Shown: positions 38,801 to 51,074 of the stretch, piece by piece
How positions within the stretch are numbered: position 1 is the first letter of the stretch
How the letters are laid out: each line of letters opens with the position of its first letter
From: Daphnia pulex
Taxonomy: Eukaryota; Arthropoda; Branchiopoda; Diplostraca; Daphniidae
Direction of reading: 5' to 3'
NCBI RefSeq assembly: GCF_021134715.1
Contig: NC_060026.1
Location: 5,757,001-5,821,000 of the forward strand
Length of the DNA: 64,000 bases
The notes under the pieces: generated by a model
The model's input: only the letters and a program-made list of their open reading frames with translations
The model's database searches: none
What the model was told of the DNA's origin: nothing
Translations under genes and position numbers: made by a program

Positions 38801-39198
38801 AAGGTTAGATTGCCTTCTAAATGAAATGAAAAGTAAAACAAACGATCAATTCAACAACCGAAAAAGGCTGACAAATGTTATTTTGTTATTTTAAATTTTT
38901 TAAAAATTCGCCGAATAGCAAGAGCGGATTTATGTCGCTTCATTTGTCACTTGATGGGGATGGAAAATTTGTCTGAATATCTTCCATTGGACATAATAAC
39001 AAATGATGGAAAATTTCGAGCACAACAAATTTTTCACGTTAACCTTGTTCATTTTTTTGCACATAAAAAATCATAAAAATATTATGCGAAGCGCACTAGT
39101 GGCGCACCTGGTGAGTTTGCGTAAATTTCAATTTTCGTTGGGGGCGCTGTGCGACGCGCCTAAAACCCCGGAAACGTCGGTATGTTAGTGGCTAGCGC

Positions 39199-39240
39199 CT
39201 TTCTTTCTTTCTTTCTCTTTTTTCTTTCTTTCTTTTTCTA
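39199..39240 (+). repeat. (CTTT)n pyrimidine microsatellite
   Basis: Interrupted run of CTTT repeats, upstream of the first inferred exon of the EGF-ligand gene. Confidence 0.6.
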
Positions 39241-39360
39241 AAAAAATATTATATATCTTTCGTTGGTAGCGAGCTGTGGTTTGCTTTTCCTCCACTTGGC
39301 TAACGAAGCGCTTCGGAGCTTGCAGCTGGCGTTGCTTTTTACCCAAAAGTCTAGGCAGCC

Positions 39361-39398
39361 AGCAGCAGCAGCAGCAGCAGCAGCCAGCAGCAGCAACA
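39361..39398 (+). repeat. CAG/CAA trinucleotide repeat
   Basis: Interrupted run of CAG units followed by CAA. It would encode poly-Q or poly-A/S in various frames, but no convincing gene contains it. It lies upstream of the first inferred exon of the EGF-ligand gene. Confidence 0.7.
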
Positions 39399-39800
39399 AC
39401 ATTATGGAGGAGGACCGGTGGTTCTTCTTCTCCCCTCTTTGGCTATTGCCTATCTTTCCTTCCGACGCTGCTGTTTTGTAACAGCATACACACAGCGGAA
39501 CACTCGCTGCTGGATGTGTGTGGCCTCCCCTCCTTCCTCCTGCGTGTGTCTGGTGGACAGAAAGAAAAAAAGGGAAAAAGAGAAAAAAGAAAGAAAAAAG
39601 AGACCGTGCCTCGAATAAGTCGAAACCCAAGTTCACTCGCTGGGTTCTAGTCGTGCGCCCGAGGGGCCTGCCAATGCCGTCCTCCCATTGGCTGGTGGGG
39701 AAATGGCCACCAGAGAACGCGCCACGCCACCCTCCTGCCTGTACTGCCCGACTAGACTACGTAGACGTAGACCAGTCACTATTCCATCCATGAATTCAGA

Positions 39801-40169
39801 TGGTCTACGGTCGTCGTGAAAAGAGGACGTCGTGTCTACATCGCCCACCATCTTGATCGTGACTCTCCCCGTTTCGCCTCGTTTTTCCCCCCTTCAGTTT
39901 CACAGTTTTTAACCATTTTCGCAGCCCTTCACACGTCCTTATTCTGTGCTTTTATTTATCTCGTTTGGACTCGAGTTTCACATCCAACAAGCCGCCAGCT
40001 CTCAACCAACACTCATTTCAAACTGTGAACTCGGGTGTACCTGTGTTCCTTCGAAAAAGAAAGAAAGAAAGAAAAACAACTGCAGTGTGTGAATATTGTT
40101 GACGGAATTCTGTGCATTCTGCCAATTATTTCCAGCCCAGGAAAAAAAAAAAAAAGAACAAGTCATTCG
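39801..40169 (+). other. Putative 5' UTR exon of the Spitz-like gene
   Basis: A strong donor (CATTCG/GTGAGT, exon end 40169) follows a stretch without a useful ORF. The next exon with an acceptor is at 42008 (TTTTTTTTCTGCAG) and carries the start codon. The left limit at 39801 is a guess; the real transcription start was not identified. Confidence 0.35.
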
Positions 40170-42007
40170 GTGAGTTTTTTCTTTCTTGTTCGACATTTAC
40201 GTTATGTTTCAACTGGTGAAAGTTTGGGGGAAAAAAGCGTGGTATTGACATGAGGCAGCCAATAGGTTTCCCTACCACTCTTATGTGTACTGGTCTATTT
40301 CGTTGTGTGTTCCACGCAAATTACGGATCCCACCACCGGTACTAAGGTTGGCTGACTAGGGCCGCCACCACTCAACAGCCTTTTTCTGTTGCCACGTATC
40401 CAACTAGTTTTTCTTTCGGGGGAAATTCATTTGCTCATTGCATGGATGGATTAAACATTCTTCTTCACTTTGATTCAAACAAAAATCCGAATCTCCATTT
40501 TGTTACCCGTTAAAAATCGAACAAAGACCACCACAAGCGATTTGATAACAGATGTCTGAAGAATAATTCTAGTAGAAAGTTTAGTTGTTTTTTTTTTGTT
40601 TTTTTTAATCGTGAAAGCAAATGGACGCCGTTATGCCTGAGAATAGTTTGGTCTGTGTGTTGAATGTCAATGTTGTTAAAGAGAGGGAAAGAGGGGCAAA
40701 AGTCTTGGGTGGAATGCCATGACAATGATAAGAAGACGACGGATGGGTCGAGTAAGAAGGGCAGAAGAAAAGGGGACATCCATCTAGCCGAGCCGCCACA
40801 GTCTATTCACTTGTGGAAGAAGGTAGTTGAGCGCTTTGAGGCAAAATTCAGCCAGACTCTTCTTCTTCTCTCCTTTTTCTTCTTCTTCTTACAAGAGAGC
40901 TAGCTACCTGTAAAACATTCCGAACCGTGAAACCTTGAAAACGACGCCTCGTGGAGCAGGTAGACATTACAGATCTACACACACACACACACACAAACAA
41001 GAGAGAACAACAAAATGGGGAAAAAAAATAAAAAAATATAAAAAAAAGCAAGCAAGGGGAGCTCTAAAGAGAAGAAGAAAAAATATTGAAGCAGCAGCTA
41101 TAAATGTTAAGTAACCGTACTGTTTCGATATTGGCTTTTTTGAACCTCTCGGATGGTCATCTATAAAAGAAAAAAAGATCCTCGTTGGAAGAATGGGTTG
41201 TCTGTGTGTGTGTGTGTGGCGTCGTGAAGCATTCCTAGTGTTATTTCGTCCGTCAAGGGTGAGAGACTATCCAAATTTATCTGGAAAATGGGGGTTCCTT
41301 TTCATTTTGCTCGCTTTGTCTGCCCTACGTTTTTTCCCCAATAGACCAGATAGGTAATCCGTTCAAATACTCACCCCAGCACGTCCAGGCTGGGTTTTTG
41401 TTATTATTATGATGATGCTAAGGCTTCTTCCTGTATCTCGTTTACTTGCGCTCCTGCCGGACCCGAATTGTATTTTGTACACATCATTTGTTCCAAATCC
41501 GTTGAAAGCGTTATTCAGTCTGCTGCGTCAAACAATGACTCGCCAGTTACGTTCACTGACGTTTCCCCTCCTTTCCGATTTGTCACCGATACAACTTTCG
41601 ACCGACAAATGTTATTAGTGGACGTGTCCGATAAGACTTCTTGGAAAAATCGGCCAATGTATTTGGTTAAGAGCTTGGGGCGGAGAAGATTCTCTCTCTC
41701 TCTGGCAAAATGGCAACCTTTGTCAGTGTCTTTTTCTTCAATTTTGGACATTTTTCTCCCGTGGCAGGCGAGTGCTTTGTAATCTATCCGAGATAAGGTC
41801 CGAATGTTCGCAGTGTCATCAGCTAGTTATCCTTGTACGTCTCCACCGGAAACGGGATTGAGTAAAACACCGTCCCCCCCCCTCCCCACTTCTGGCAGCA
41901 TTCCACCACTCTGCCCAGCACAACAAACGAGAGACACACACATTTGAGGCTGAATGATTGATTGCCCCGTTTTAAACTCATTTATTTTGTTCTTTTTTTT
42001 TCTGCAG
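40170..42007 (+). other. Inferred first intron of the Spitz-like gene
   Basis: 1.84 kb with CA/TG dinucleotide and A-rich tracts ((AC)n at about 40977-40995, (GT)n at about 41202-41218). No other coding sequence seen. Confidence 0.35.
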
Positions 42008-42344
42008 TGCACCACACAAAGTGATTGCCAATGGTGTGTGACCTTTGGTATTCAGTTGGCCTTCTCCATCCTTGTGGTAATCATCATGCAGTTCCTGGAA
42101 CGCTCTACCCACCAATCTGCTTAAAAGCGCATGGACCGTTGTGAACGGCCGCACCACTGGAATCTGTTTCTTCTTTTTACAACGACTGGACCGTTTTCAA
42201 GGAGGAAAGCAGAAGAAATAGTGTTGCTCTCGGTGACCAACGCCGGATAAAAAACAAAACAAGAGCTTCATCGCCGCTTTGTTCCCCCCACCGTTTCTCC
42301 TCTCGTCGAAAATAATAATTGGTTGAGCTTCGTCGTCTGCGGCC

Positions 42345-45300
42345 ATGTCACTCTCTCCCGAAGAAATGTTTTATCTGGCCACTGGATTGCTGGATCTCAA
42401 CTCGTGGACAGGCTCTGCCGAAAGTAAAGCCGACAACAACGAACATTCGAGGACCAAATGTGCAGGTATGCATTGCCCTGCCTCCACCCTAATCATGTTT
42501 CGTCGAAGCGCTCAAAGAACACCGACAGATTTATTTGAGAGGCATTGGAAATTGTGTGCATGCATCAGACTCCTGTTTAACATGCACATGATTGACTAGC
42601 ACCAATGAACCTAAGTGTTCGGATGATTGCACTTTTCGATTCAAGTACGGCGTTTGATGGGTCGGGCGACTCAAGAATGTCTGGCAAACAACATTTCATG
42701 ATGGCAAAGGGGCCATTTGATGAATGCCACGATGTGGCATGCAGACGAGTGCAAACGAGTCAATTATTTTCACGAATGGCTATCCAATGTGTTTAGTATT
42801 TGGCCGCAGGATTTTCGTTGACGGTAGAAAGGCGAGCAGTGGCAGGTGGATTGGTAAGGCCAAGTTGAGAGATTAGCTGGACGCACATGGCTACCTTTTC
42901 CACTCGTGTTGCCCACCTGATAAAAAGAAAATCTACCGGAGGCGAGTTTTGGTGGTAATCAACCAAGCGTCGCTGGCAACGTCACGGATGCAGAACCAAG
43001 TTTCCCTCTTTCTCTCTTTTTCTCGTTTTATTTCTTCTCTTTCTTTCTCTTTTCCTTTATTCTCTTCCTTTCCCTCTTTTTATTCTCTCTCCCTCTCTCG
43101 CTCTCTTCCAAATATTTTCTTTCCTCCCCACCACCACCACCACCACCACCTCTGCTTGTAGACGGGAAAGGGTTGCGTAGTCGAAACAACCAATGGCAAG
43201 TATCGATCCTCACCAGTTGCCAGTGAATGACGGACCGACTGTTTGAGACGTTGTTGCTATTTGAGGATTTTTGCGTGGTGACAAGCCGGGCACAAAGAAG
43301 AGCCTAGGCCCTAGACTGAGGGGAGTTTAAAAATGGAAACACATTGAGTGGAACGAACGAACGAACGAAGGGCTGGCTGGCAGAGTGTGGGCCTGAATGA
43401 CTCTCGCCTGGAGAAACGAAATCTAAAGGTGCAGTGGGCAGGTACGACTTTGTGCGCTGGCCACTAGTTTGACCACCTGTTGGACCAACCGAGTCGTTGT
43501 ACACGATCCAAATCAACGACATGGAAAGAATGGCGTTCCATTTTTCCATGTTGGAAGCCTTCCTCTCATTATACCAAGACATCGTTAAATTCTTCAGTCT
43601 GGCACCGCTGTGTGTGTTATTCACTGTTATCGTGTCACAACAAAATGTAAATAGATGCTCAGCCGAATTTACAAGGCTAATTTCTTTCCCTATCAAGCTA
43701 ATACAATTTCGTCTATTTTGAGATCAATAGTTTCAGCAAAGGCATTAAAAGGGGAAAAAACGGGACATTGATTGGGTAATTTTAAACGTCGTAAAATTCA
43801 GAGATCTCTCTCCGTGGTACAGGAGAACTCCTTGGTCCTAGGTCTACCGCCTTGAACTTGTATGGGTACCCTAAGACACGAGAATAGCTTATAAGCCTAG
43901 TACTTAGCGGCGTTCAAAAATAAACGCTGCCTTTCAAAGACATGAGCTTCTCCAATAATAGAAACACTAAGGCACAGTAGAGAAACAGAGGATAAATATT
44001 CGGTTTTTGTCTTCAGCCCAACTGCCTTCCGCCGATCAACAACTGTTTTAATTGATGTTTATCCTCATTTTAAAACTAATGGCACTTTCTTTTCATTTGC
44101 AGCGCACAAGAATTTGGGTTTCGATCGGACTCAAGAATCGGTTGCATCCACCACGTTTGAATCGATGCACCCATCGTCTCCGAGAAAGAAGTGCTGCTCA
44201 TCTCCATCTAGTCTTTCATCTCACGCTGGAAGGTGTTCTTCAGAGTGCCTGGGCCAGGTTTCGTTAAACAACATGTCGCCATCCTCATCGTCAGGTCGAC
44301 CCAGTTGGCGGACTATCTACTTAACCATGCTCGTCATCTTCTTGGCCTTTTCCCTACAAACCGCAGGTAAAAACCGACATTGACTTGAAATGCCTTGCAT
44401 GTGTGTTGTTGCCCGTTTCTTGACAACAGTTGTTTCTTTTTGTCACTGGACATTCGAGTGTCTCTTTGGCTATTTGTCACCCGAGTCGTCGCACGTGGTA
44501 CGCAGACGCCCGGCCGTCTCGGCATCCGCTACCAACAGACGGCGCTTCTTCCACCCAACCAATTTCCTTTCCACGTAGTCAAAATTGGTTTGGGGTGTGT
44601 TCAATGGCTTCCAGCCACGGGATCAGGCTAAAATAGGCTAAATCAGTCGCTGCTTAAAATGTAAAAGGGAAACAAAAAACAGAAAAACAGAAACAGAAAA
44701 AGGTTGACATTGGTGGGCTGAGTTATTTATTTGACAGTTTGGGTTGATCTATTATTATGTGGAATTATGAATTTTAAAAAAAGGGAACTTTTGTCATCGA
44801 TGAGCCTTTTGAAACGAATCGTGATAGCCAACAAAGTTTGTGTGCGACAAAGACAATATTGTGAAAAAAAAGAAGAAGAAAAGAACTCGGTGGATAATTA
44901 AAAATTGAGAGACGGTGTCTGGCCTAGATGCGTGTCAGAAAGGATCGCTGACCAGAACAACAGCTGCTCGAAAGAGAAAAAAAAGAAAAAAAAAGAGCCC
45001 CGAGGTCTCAGACCGCAGAGTCATGAATGTGCAGCTGCTCTCCCCTCGTGCGCTCGCCACGCACCGCAAATGATGTATACATAACTGGACGCAGCTTGCT
45101 CAAGTCATTCGCTTTCCAGGCAGATGCACCGCGCATTTTTTGATTGTGCAGCTATTTAATTTCATCATTATCCACCATTTTACTCGCGCGCTTCACCTAT
45201 TCCGGCCAGCTCCGAATTTTTTTTCTCCGCTACCACAGTGGGTTTAAAGCTATGCAGATAGAACAAAGTTTGCTGCGTTTAGTCCAATCTGTGGCAGATG

Positions 45301-48300
45301 ATGTTTACCCTGCTTAAGGGCATATGAAATCGATGACAGGTCACCGGATACAAGCGTCGGCAGGTGGCGCGCCCTCGGCATGTGCTTGCACCCTCTCCGG
45401 AATCATCACCACCGTCAGAAGGCTTACTTATGTCTGCCCCATATGGTCACACATGGGCAGGCAGGAACCAGATGTGACATGCGCTGCGCTCCTTTCCCTT
45501 CCCCCCCCCCACCCCCCTCTGCTTCCTCCTTCTGTTTCCTCACATTTTTCCCCCCTCCCCTTTTCCGAAAAACGTGCGGTGTCCTATGACAGGCTTTAGG
45601 GAAACACTCTTCTACCTTCCACTCGCTCCAAGGTGATTTCCATCGCTTGTCTCTCAAAAATCCGGCCCTGCCTTCATAATGTTGTTCGATTTTGGTGTGC
45701 CATTAAAGATAACGTCGTTAAAACGGCCGATGATTATTTGAAATTCCGTCCAGCCAGGGCCGAATTTTTGTTTCTCTCCTTACCTTAATGATAAGCAGTG
45801 CTAAGGCCCACGCAAGACAACATTGGTGGAAGGACCACGCCACACTCTTGCCATCTGACGGGCAACGAGTGTACGTCTGACCTCGGTGACCCGTCTTTCT
45901 CTTACTCTTAATAATAATACAGTATAGGATATTTTTGCGCTCCCCTTTAATCTAAAATAGAAGGGGGTGGTTCAAAACGTTCACTTTCCTATCGCGTCTT
46001 ACGTTGGGAGAAGAGCGATGCCCTCCCCTCTGGCTTATGAGGCGACTCGAATTTCATCCCTGCCGGAGTTGCCAACAACTTTGGAAACTTCTCTCTTTTT
46101 TTTAGTGCCGAGACCATTTTTCTCCCTCTATATGAGAATGAGACCGAGAAGTGAATGGAGACAAAATGGAGAAGTTGGTTAGCGGTCATCATTCTGTTCC
46201 GACCATGTTCGTTCCGCAGCTATGGACCTACTGCATCACCGGAACTTGGAAACTTGACAATATAACGGCAAATGATAAAATAGTTCCGGTTGGGCTTGTT
46301 CCGGATGTGATGATGTGATCCCCTTTCGAAACCACATGTTTACCGTGCCCATAATCAGTTGATGCATTGCTTATTTTTTTTTCCCATTTATCGATGGAAC
46401 ATTTTGAGCGCAGTTGCCCGACTATTTGGCATCCGATTGCATTGCCGAATAGTGCGAAACACGTCCGACACAATTATTCAATGTTTTGTTGGTCTACCGA
46501 GTTTCAGTCATAGCCATAAATATGAGCTGGCGTCTTTTTACATTGTTCTTCCATTGAACATGGCCAACAATTCGAGTGGCCTGTGGCGCTTGCACACGGG
46601 CACCAATGTGCAGTGAGTGTCTGCGTTGTGACTTGATTGTAAAAACAGAGGGGAAATTTGTCGGCTGGAAGCGAGAATTTTCTTTTCAGTGGGGACATCA
46701 TTTTAACCAAACACCTGCCTCACTTATGGGTGAGCTGCTGCACAGGCCGTGGGGTTCCGCTACACAAGACGCGAGAATGTCTTTGTCTAAATCATACTTT
46801 TGGGGTGGTGTATACCTAAATTAGTGATAATTATTATTTATTTTAAAATTGGGTTAGCGTTAGCTGCTACTGTGTTAGAGTCAACTTGAATTAGTATCCT
46901 CACAAACTTGATGTTAACCAATGATTTTTTTTTGTTTTGTTGTTGTTTTTCCATTTTTAGAGGGTTGTTCGAGTCGATCCACACCCAAGCCACGACCTCC
47001 GCCTCCCCTGCCCAGCCCGACTCCCGCCGTCCGACCCAACATCACGTTCCAGACGTACGCATGCCCGCCAGCCTATGCCACATATTACTGTCTCAATGGC
47101 GCCACGTGTTTCACAATCAAAATCGGAGAGTCCATTCTCTACAATTGCGAGTAAGTCTTCCTACAATTACGGACATTGTCCAAGTTTTGCGTTCCTCATT
47201 GTCAAAATGCTTTCAAATGGGTCCCAAATTCCAAATTGTGTGGAATTTGGTAATTTCGATGAAAATGTGAGGGGCTCGACTCGACTCCCCACCTATTGTT
47301 AGTAATAATGGAAATGAGGTTGTTTGAGATGTGGCATTCCAGAGGTTGGCTGCCTGATTGATTCAGCGCACGTAGTCCGTGTTAACGAAGTTGTTACCAG
47401 AGGAGGAAGCGACAAAGGGATTGCATTCCTTTTTCCTCTTATTCCTCGTGTGGCATTTCCTTTTTCCTTTCTCTTTTTTCTTGTCAAATAAAAACAACCC
47501 AATCCCTATTGTTTGCATTATTTTATCACACACGCCTGAATAACTAGGAAAAACATAGACTTACCCAAATTTTTCTTCGTCTACAGGTGCACCGAAGGTT
47601 TTATGGGTCAGCGCTGTGAGTATAAAGACTTGGACGGATCTTACCTGCGTAAGTCTACACATTTCAAACGTTTGCTACTTTTTGAACATTATTTGAATCT
47701 CTTGTTGGTATTTCCATAGCGTTGAGAGAGAAGATCATGCTGGAGCGAGCGAGTATTGCGGGTGGAGCCACCGTTGCCGTCGTCCTGGTTGTTATCATTT
47801 CCATCATATTTTATACCTACGTCCGCCAACAAAGAAAGGAACAACGGCTCGCAAGGTATGCATCCATGTCATTTTTCTTTGGCTTACTTTGGACGCTGGA
47901 CTCTAATGATTTATGTGTTTCCAAACAGTTTTGAGCAAGTGACGGTGGACAGAATTCAAATAAGGAGCCGGAGTTGCAGTTCCTGCAACAGCTTTGGGGG
48001 ATGCCGTTTTGGTGTTGCGTCTACAAAGAACGACTGTCTCCTACATCAGCAGCGCCCTCATCAGTTTACCTTGTCTTCGGGCTACAAGAAAGTTAAACAT
48101 CCCAATCTGATCAGCATCGACTATGCGCATGCTCTTCGCTTAACTGGTTTAGCTTGCGATCCAGTCAGCAATACTAATGCACCGATCAATATACTGGTAC
48201 GCTCCATCAACCTGTGAAACCATGGAATTTTGTCAATAATTGTCAATTTCTTTCCATTTTTTAGACGAGTGCCCCTGGGTCCAATGTCAAGGCAGAATGT

Positions 48301-48384
48301 AAAGCCTCCCAAAGAGAGCAGACAGTGTTGTCTCTACCCAACAGAGAATGGGACTGCAAAACCAATGTGGTTGCATCTATGTAA
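42345..48384 (+). CDS. Spitz/Keren-type membrane-bound EGFR ligand (TGF-alpha family)
   Basis: Precursor of a secreted EGF-receptor ligand, released by rhomboid intramembrane proteolysis. Coding exons: 42345-42465, 44103-44366, 46961-47150, 47587-47648, 47720-47855, 47929-48196, 48265-48384; 386 aa in frame. The EGF domain (163-202) has six Cys: YACPPAYATYYC, LNGATC, YNCEC and GFMGQRC. It is preceded by a Pro-rich linker and an N-glycosylation site (NIT). The membrane segment begins ERASIAGGATVAVV, nearly the ASIASGA rhomboid site of Drosophila Spitz, and is followed by a basic cytoplasmic tail with a Cys-rich stretch and HALRLT near the end. A hydrophobic segment at about 109-126 (YLTMLVIFLAFSL) is the signal sequence. 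It lies 97 residues after the first ATG; a start at the ATG at 44273 would give a conventional signal peptide (289 aa). Spitz versus Keren cannot be told apart here. Confidence 0.9.
42466..44102 (+). other. Intron of the Spitz-like gene
   Basis: 1.64 kb with a pyrimidine-rich tract (about 43000-43120) and a (CCA)n microsatellite at about 43126-43150. No additional coding exon recognised. Confidence 0.6.
44367..46960 (+). other. Large intron of the Spitz-like gene
   Basis: 2.6 kb between the signal-peptide exon and the EGF exon. It contains C-rich runs near 45498-45522. No other exon recognised on either strand. Confidence 0.6.
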
Positions 48385-50163
48385 AGATTAAACAAAAACA
48401 AAAGCTCAGCCTGCTGCTTTCCCCATTAATTCACGTGTTAAATAGATTGTATCTCGAACGTTTGGAACATTGATGCCACATAATATCTAAATTGTAAACT
48501 TTCGAAATAACTTGGGGGGGGGGGAGGGAGCATCTAGTTGAATATCATCAGTGGGGCCCATCTTCAGCTAAAGTGGTATTTTTCTGTGCGTACAAATACA
48601 TTCCATACTACCGTTATTTAGTGATCCGCAAGGAAAAAGGGTATACTGTTAACACTATGCAACATTTTTTTTTTTTTTTTTTTGACGGGTTCGCAAGTAT
48701 TCAGCAAAATCCTATGGTAAATCCCTTTGAATCGACTTGTTGGATCCTGAGCAGCGTCTGGTTGAAGTCTCAATGATTGGAATGTTGCAAGCAAAACTCA
48801 ATCGAGTGGATGTTGAGCTAAAAGATGAAGGAAAACAGCTGCCACCTAGTGCTCGCTTCACAGCAGATTGCTTAGACCGCACAAGAACATGTTTTGCATT
48901 GTACAACAGTTTCCCATCTCGATGTCCAGTGCACCATGTCTGTAAATTATATAGTCAACAGTGCGTCAAAAGGGTGTTTCCCGCGGCGGACGGACGTGTT
49001 TTCGAAATTTTTTCTTCTTCTCCTACTAAGAAATTTAGTTCGAAGTCTACATGTTGGAAATCTTCCGACTCGTTAGATATATAAACTGTATATGCCTGCC
49101 TGTATGGACATTTTCTATTGAGTATTAAAATTGTCATAATGTAATACCGCATATGTAACATAGATGCAAAAGGTACTGATGTTTTTTTTTTCATTCACGA
49201 TTTCCTTCACTTTAAACTTATCTATTCATATTTTCTCCCCCTAGACTGTATGAATTATTATTTACCATGTACAGTTAGAAGTGTTTGTTTCAATTTGAGC
49301 CGATCTATTTAGTTTTCTTAACGGCGATTGTTGTAATATTGTTTGCTGGCGCAGCTTGCATTTACATGTACATAATAATGAAATGTTGAAATGTGTATTC
49401 TTATCTTCTCTCTTCGAGTGAACCACATCTTTGAACAGACTGTTGATTACACAGTTCACATATCATGCATGTACCAAATGTACAGTGTCGTTTTTTAATT
49501 TTATTTACACAGATCTAGAATTGGATCTATTACATTGGATCGAAAATATTTCTTTTCAGTAATCAAGGAGCCAAATATAGAGTCGACCAAGAAACTTTCG
49601 TAGTTCAATGATTGGGTACCATTCTGATATTTACGTCGTGCCAACCAAGTTAAACGCAGTTGTTTAAAACAACAAACAAGGGAATTTCTGAAATGTCTTC
49701 AACTAAGGCAATATTTTTGAAATAAGAGAAACAGTTGTTTGTTTCGAGCGTTTAATCCTCGAAATTGAATCACTTTAACGTCGGTATGTCAGTCTCAACT
49801 TTATAAAGCAGCAGCGCACACTTCATGAGCAGGTTTAAATACATTTAAATGAAGAATAAATCATTTAAAATTTTGAATAAAGTTTAAGCATATAAAGTTT
49901 ATACGTATATACTCGCCTAGGTCAAGCCGAAACTCAAATGCTTGAAATTCGCCAAAAGAATATTACAGAAATGTAGGATGAGGTTGCTCCGTTGCTGCAT
50001 ACGTTACGACCAACATTACAACTAACCAGGCTTTTTTTTTACTTCGAGTTCTTTAGTTCGATTTGATAACTAAAATTATTGGGTGGCTCAATAAGTGCTA
50101 ATTTATTTCATATTAAAATTTCAGCTACTCGAATGAAATGTCACATTAATAATCAATAACACA
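48385..50163 (+). other. 3' UTR / flank of the Spitz-like gene
   Basis: Contains a T-run of about 18-20 near 48664-48683 and one coding-like frame described separately. The rest shows no gene. Confidence 0.45.
48772..49084 (+). CDS. Possible small Cys-containing ORF, unrecognised
   Basis: An ATG at 48772 opens about 104 codons beginning MIGMLQAKLNRVDVELKDEG and continuing ARFTADCLDRTRTCFALYNS, with several Cys. The frame is closed upstream by TGA near 48728, so no upstream exon can join before that point. It lies on the same strand, just past the EGF-ligand stop. It could be a separate small gene, an alternative terminal exon using an internal acceptor, or a chance frame in the 3' UTR. No family recognised. 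Confidence 0.2.
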
Positions 50164-50544
50164 CCTTCAATTAGGACTGTGGCCCGGAGCTTATTGGGCG
50201 GGTTTTTTTTTAATGGGTTGCCTAGATGGGTTTTTCTTCAAACACGGGTTGGAGCGGGTTGGGCCAACAGAGTAAATGGGTTCGGCCCGGGCCAACCCAT
50301 GGGTCAAAAAATATTAACAGGATGGGTCACGGCCCGGGTTTTTCACGGGTCAATCATACTTTTTCATCATCTTTTCAGTCTGTTTATCAATAAATGGCAA
50401 AATTTCCTAACGTATAAAAATTGAATTTTTATTCTGTTTTAAATGAACCAAAAAAAAATTAATACATGAGAATTGATGTAAACAAACATACATCAATGAA
50501 ACGAAAAGAAACTTGGAAGTAAGTGTTGGAAGTAAAAATCCGAA

Positions 50545-50826
50545 TTAACTGTAGTTATCGAACAAATACAAAAAATTGTTTTTAAAAATCTTCTTCTTCG
50601 TTTTCCAAAAGTGGAAAAGTAAGGTATCAAAGTTTTCTTCCAAGAAATCGTAGACTTCTTTTACCCCAACTAATCCTGCTTTGTACCATGAACGTAGACA
50701 GATTAGGGCTTCAACGGTCTCAGGCTTCAAGCTCATTCTCGAAATGCCATAAATATCCTTGCCAACAGTAAAGGCCCTCTCGCTAGCTGCGCTTGTCGCT
50801 GGAATGCTGAGGAGATCTCTAGCCAT
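50545..50826 (-). pseudogene. hAT transposase C-terminal dimerisation domain fragment
   Basis: Reads ARDLLSIPATSAASERAFTV then ISRMSLKPETVEALICLRSW, the hallmark hATC domain of hAT transposases. The catalytic DDE region upstream is absent. Confidence 0.85.
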
Positions 50827-50849
50827 TAAACAGCAAATTAAAAGATAGA

Positions 50850-51074
50850 CTAATTGATACCTTTCAATGGAGCTGAACTTGACTGATTGGTTATTTCTGT
50901 GCTTGTTGCAGGAAGTGCATCTGCATCATCCATCTCATTCTCATCATCACTTTCAATGCTAATGTTAATTGGTAAACTTCTCTTTTTCCCAGTAGAATTG
51001 CTCGATTTTGACAAACTTTGAGGTTTACGCGATAACTGCTCGCCATTATTAGAAGTAGATTTACGTTTAGACAT
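50850..51074 (-). pseudogene. hAT transposase N-terminal fragment
   Basis: A 74-codon frame starting MSKRKSTSNNGEQLSRKPQS with an acidic stretch (ESDDENEMDDADALP), typical of the disordered N-terminus of hAT transposases. It stops just before the hATC fragment, and the frames do not join, consistent with an internal deletion. Confidence 0.5.

Larger units (their letters stand above)
27001..39800. other. Gene-poor region of about 12.8 kb
   Basis: No exon chain with coding character on either strand; all long frames look like chance. Contents noted: a 10-bp perfect hairpin at 29554-29593, a TATAAAA-type box near 29418, a 17-G run at 35862-35878, pyrimidine tetranucleotide runs (CTTT)n at about 39199-39240 and a CAG/CAA tract at about 39361-39398. 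As the sequence upstream of a developmental EGF ligand gene, it is a plausible home for distal enhancers; that is inference. Confidence 0.45.

Noticed and set aside
39238-39793. Several overlapping frames with poly-Q or poly-A
   Set aside because: They are generated by the CAG repeat and pyrimidine tracts in every frame; no consistent coding signal.
43028-43213. Charged Lys/Glu/Arg-rich frame
   Set aside because: Produced by a pyrimidine microsatellite inside an intron.
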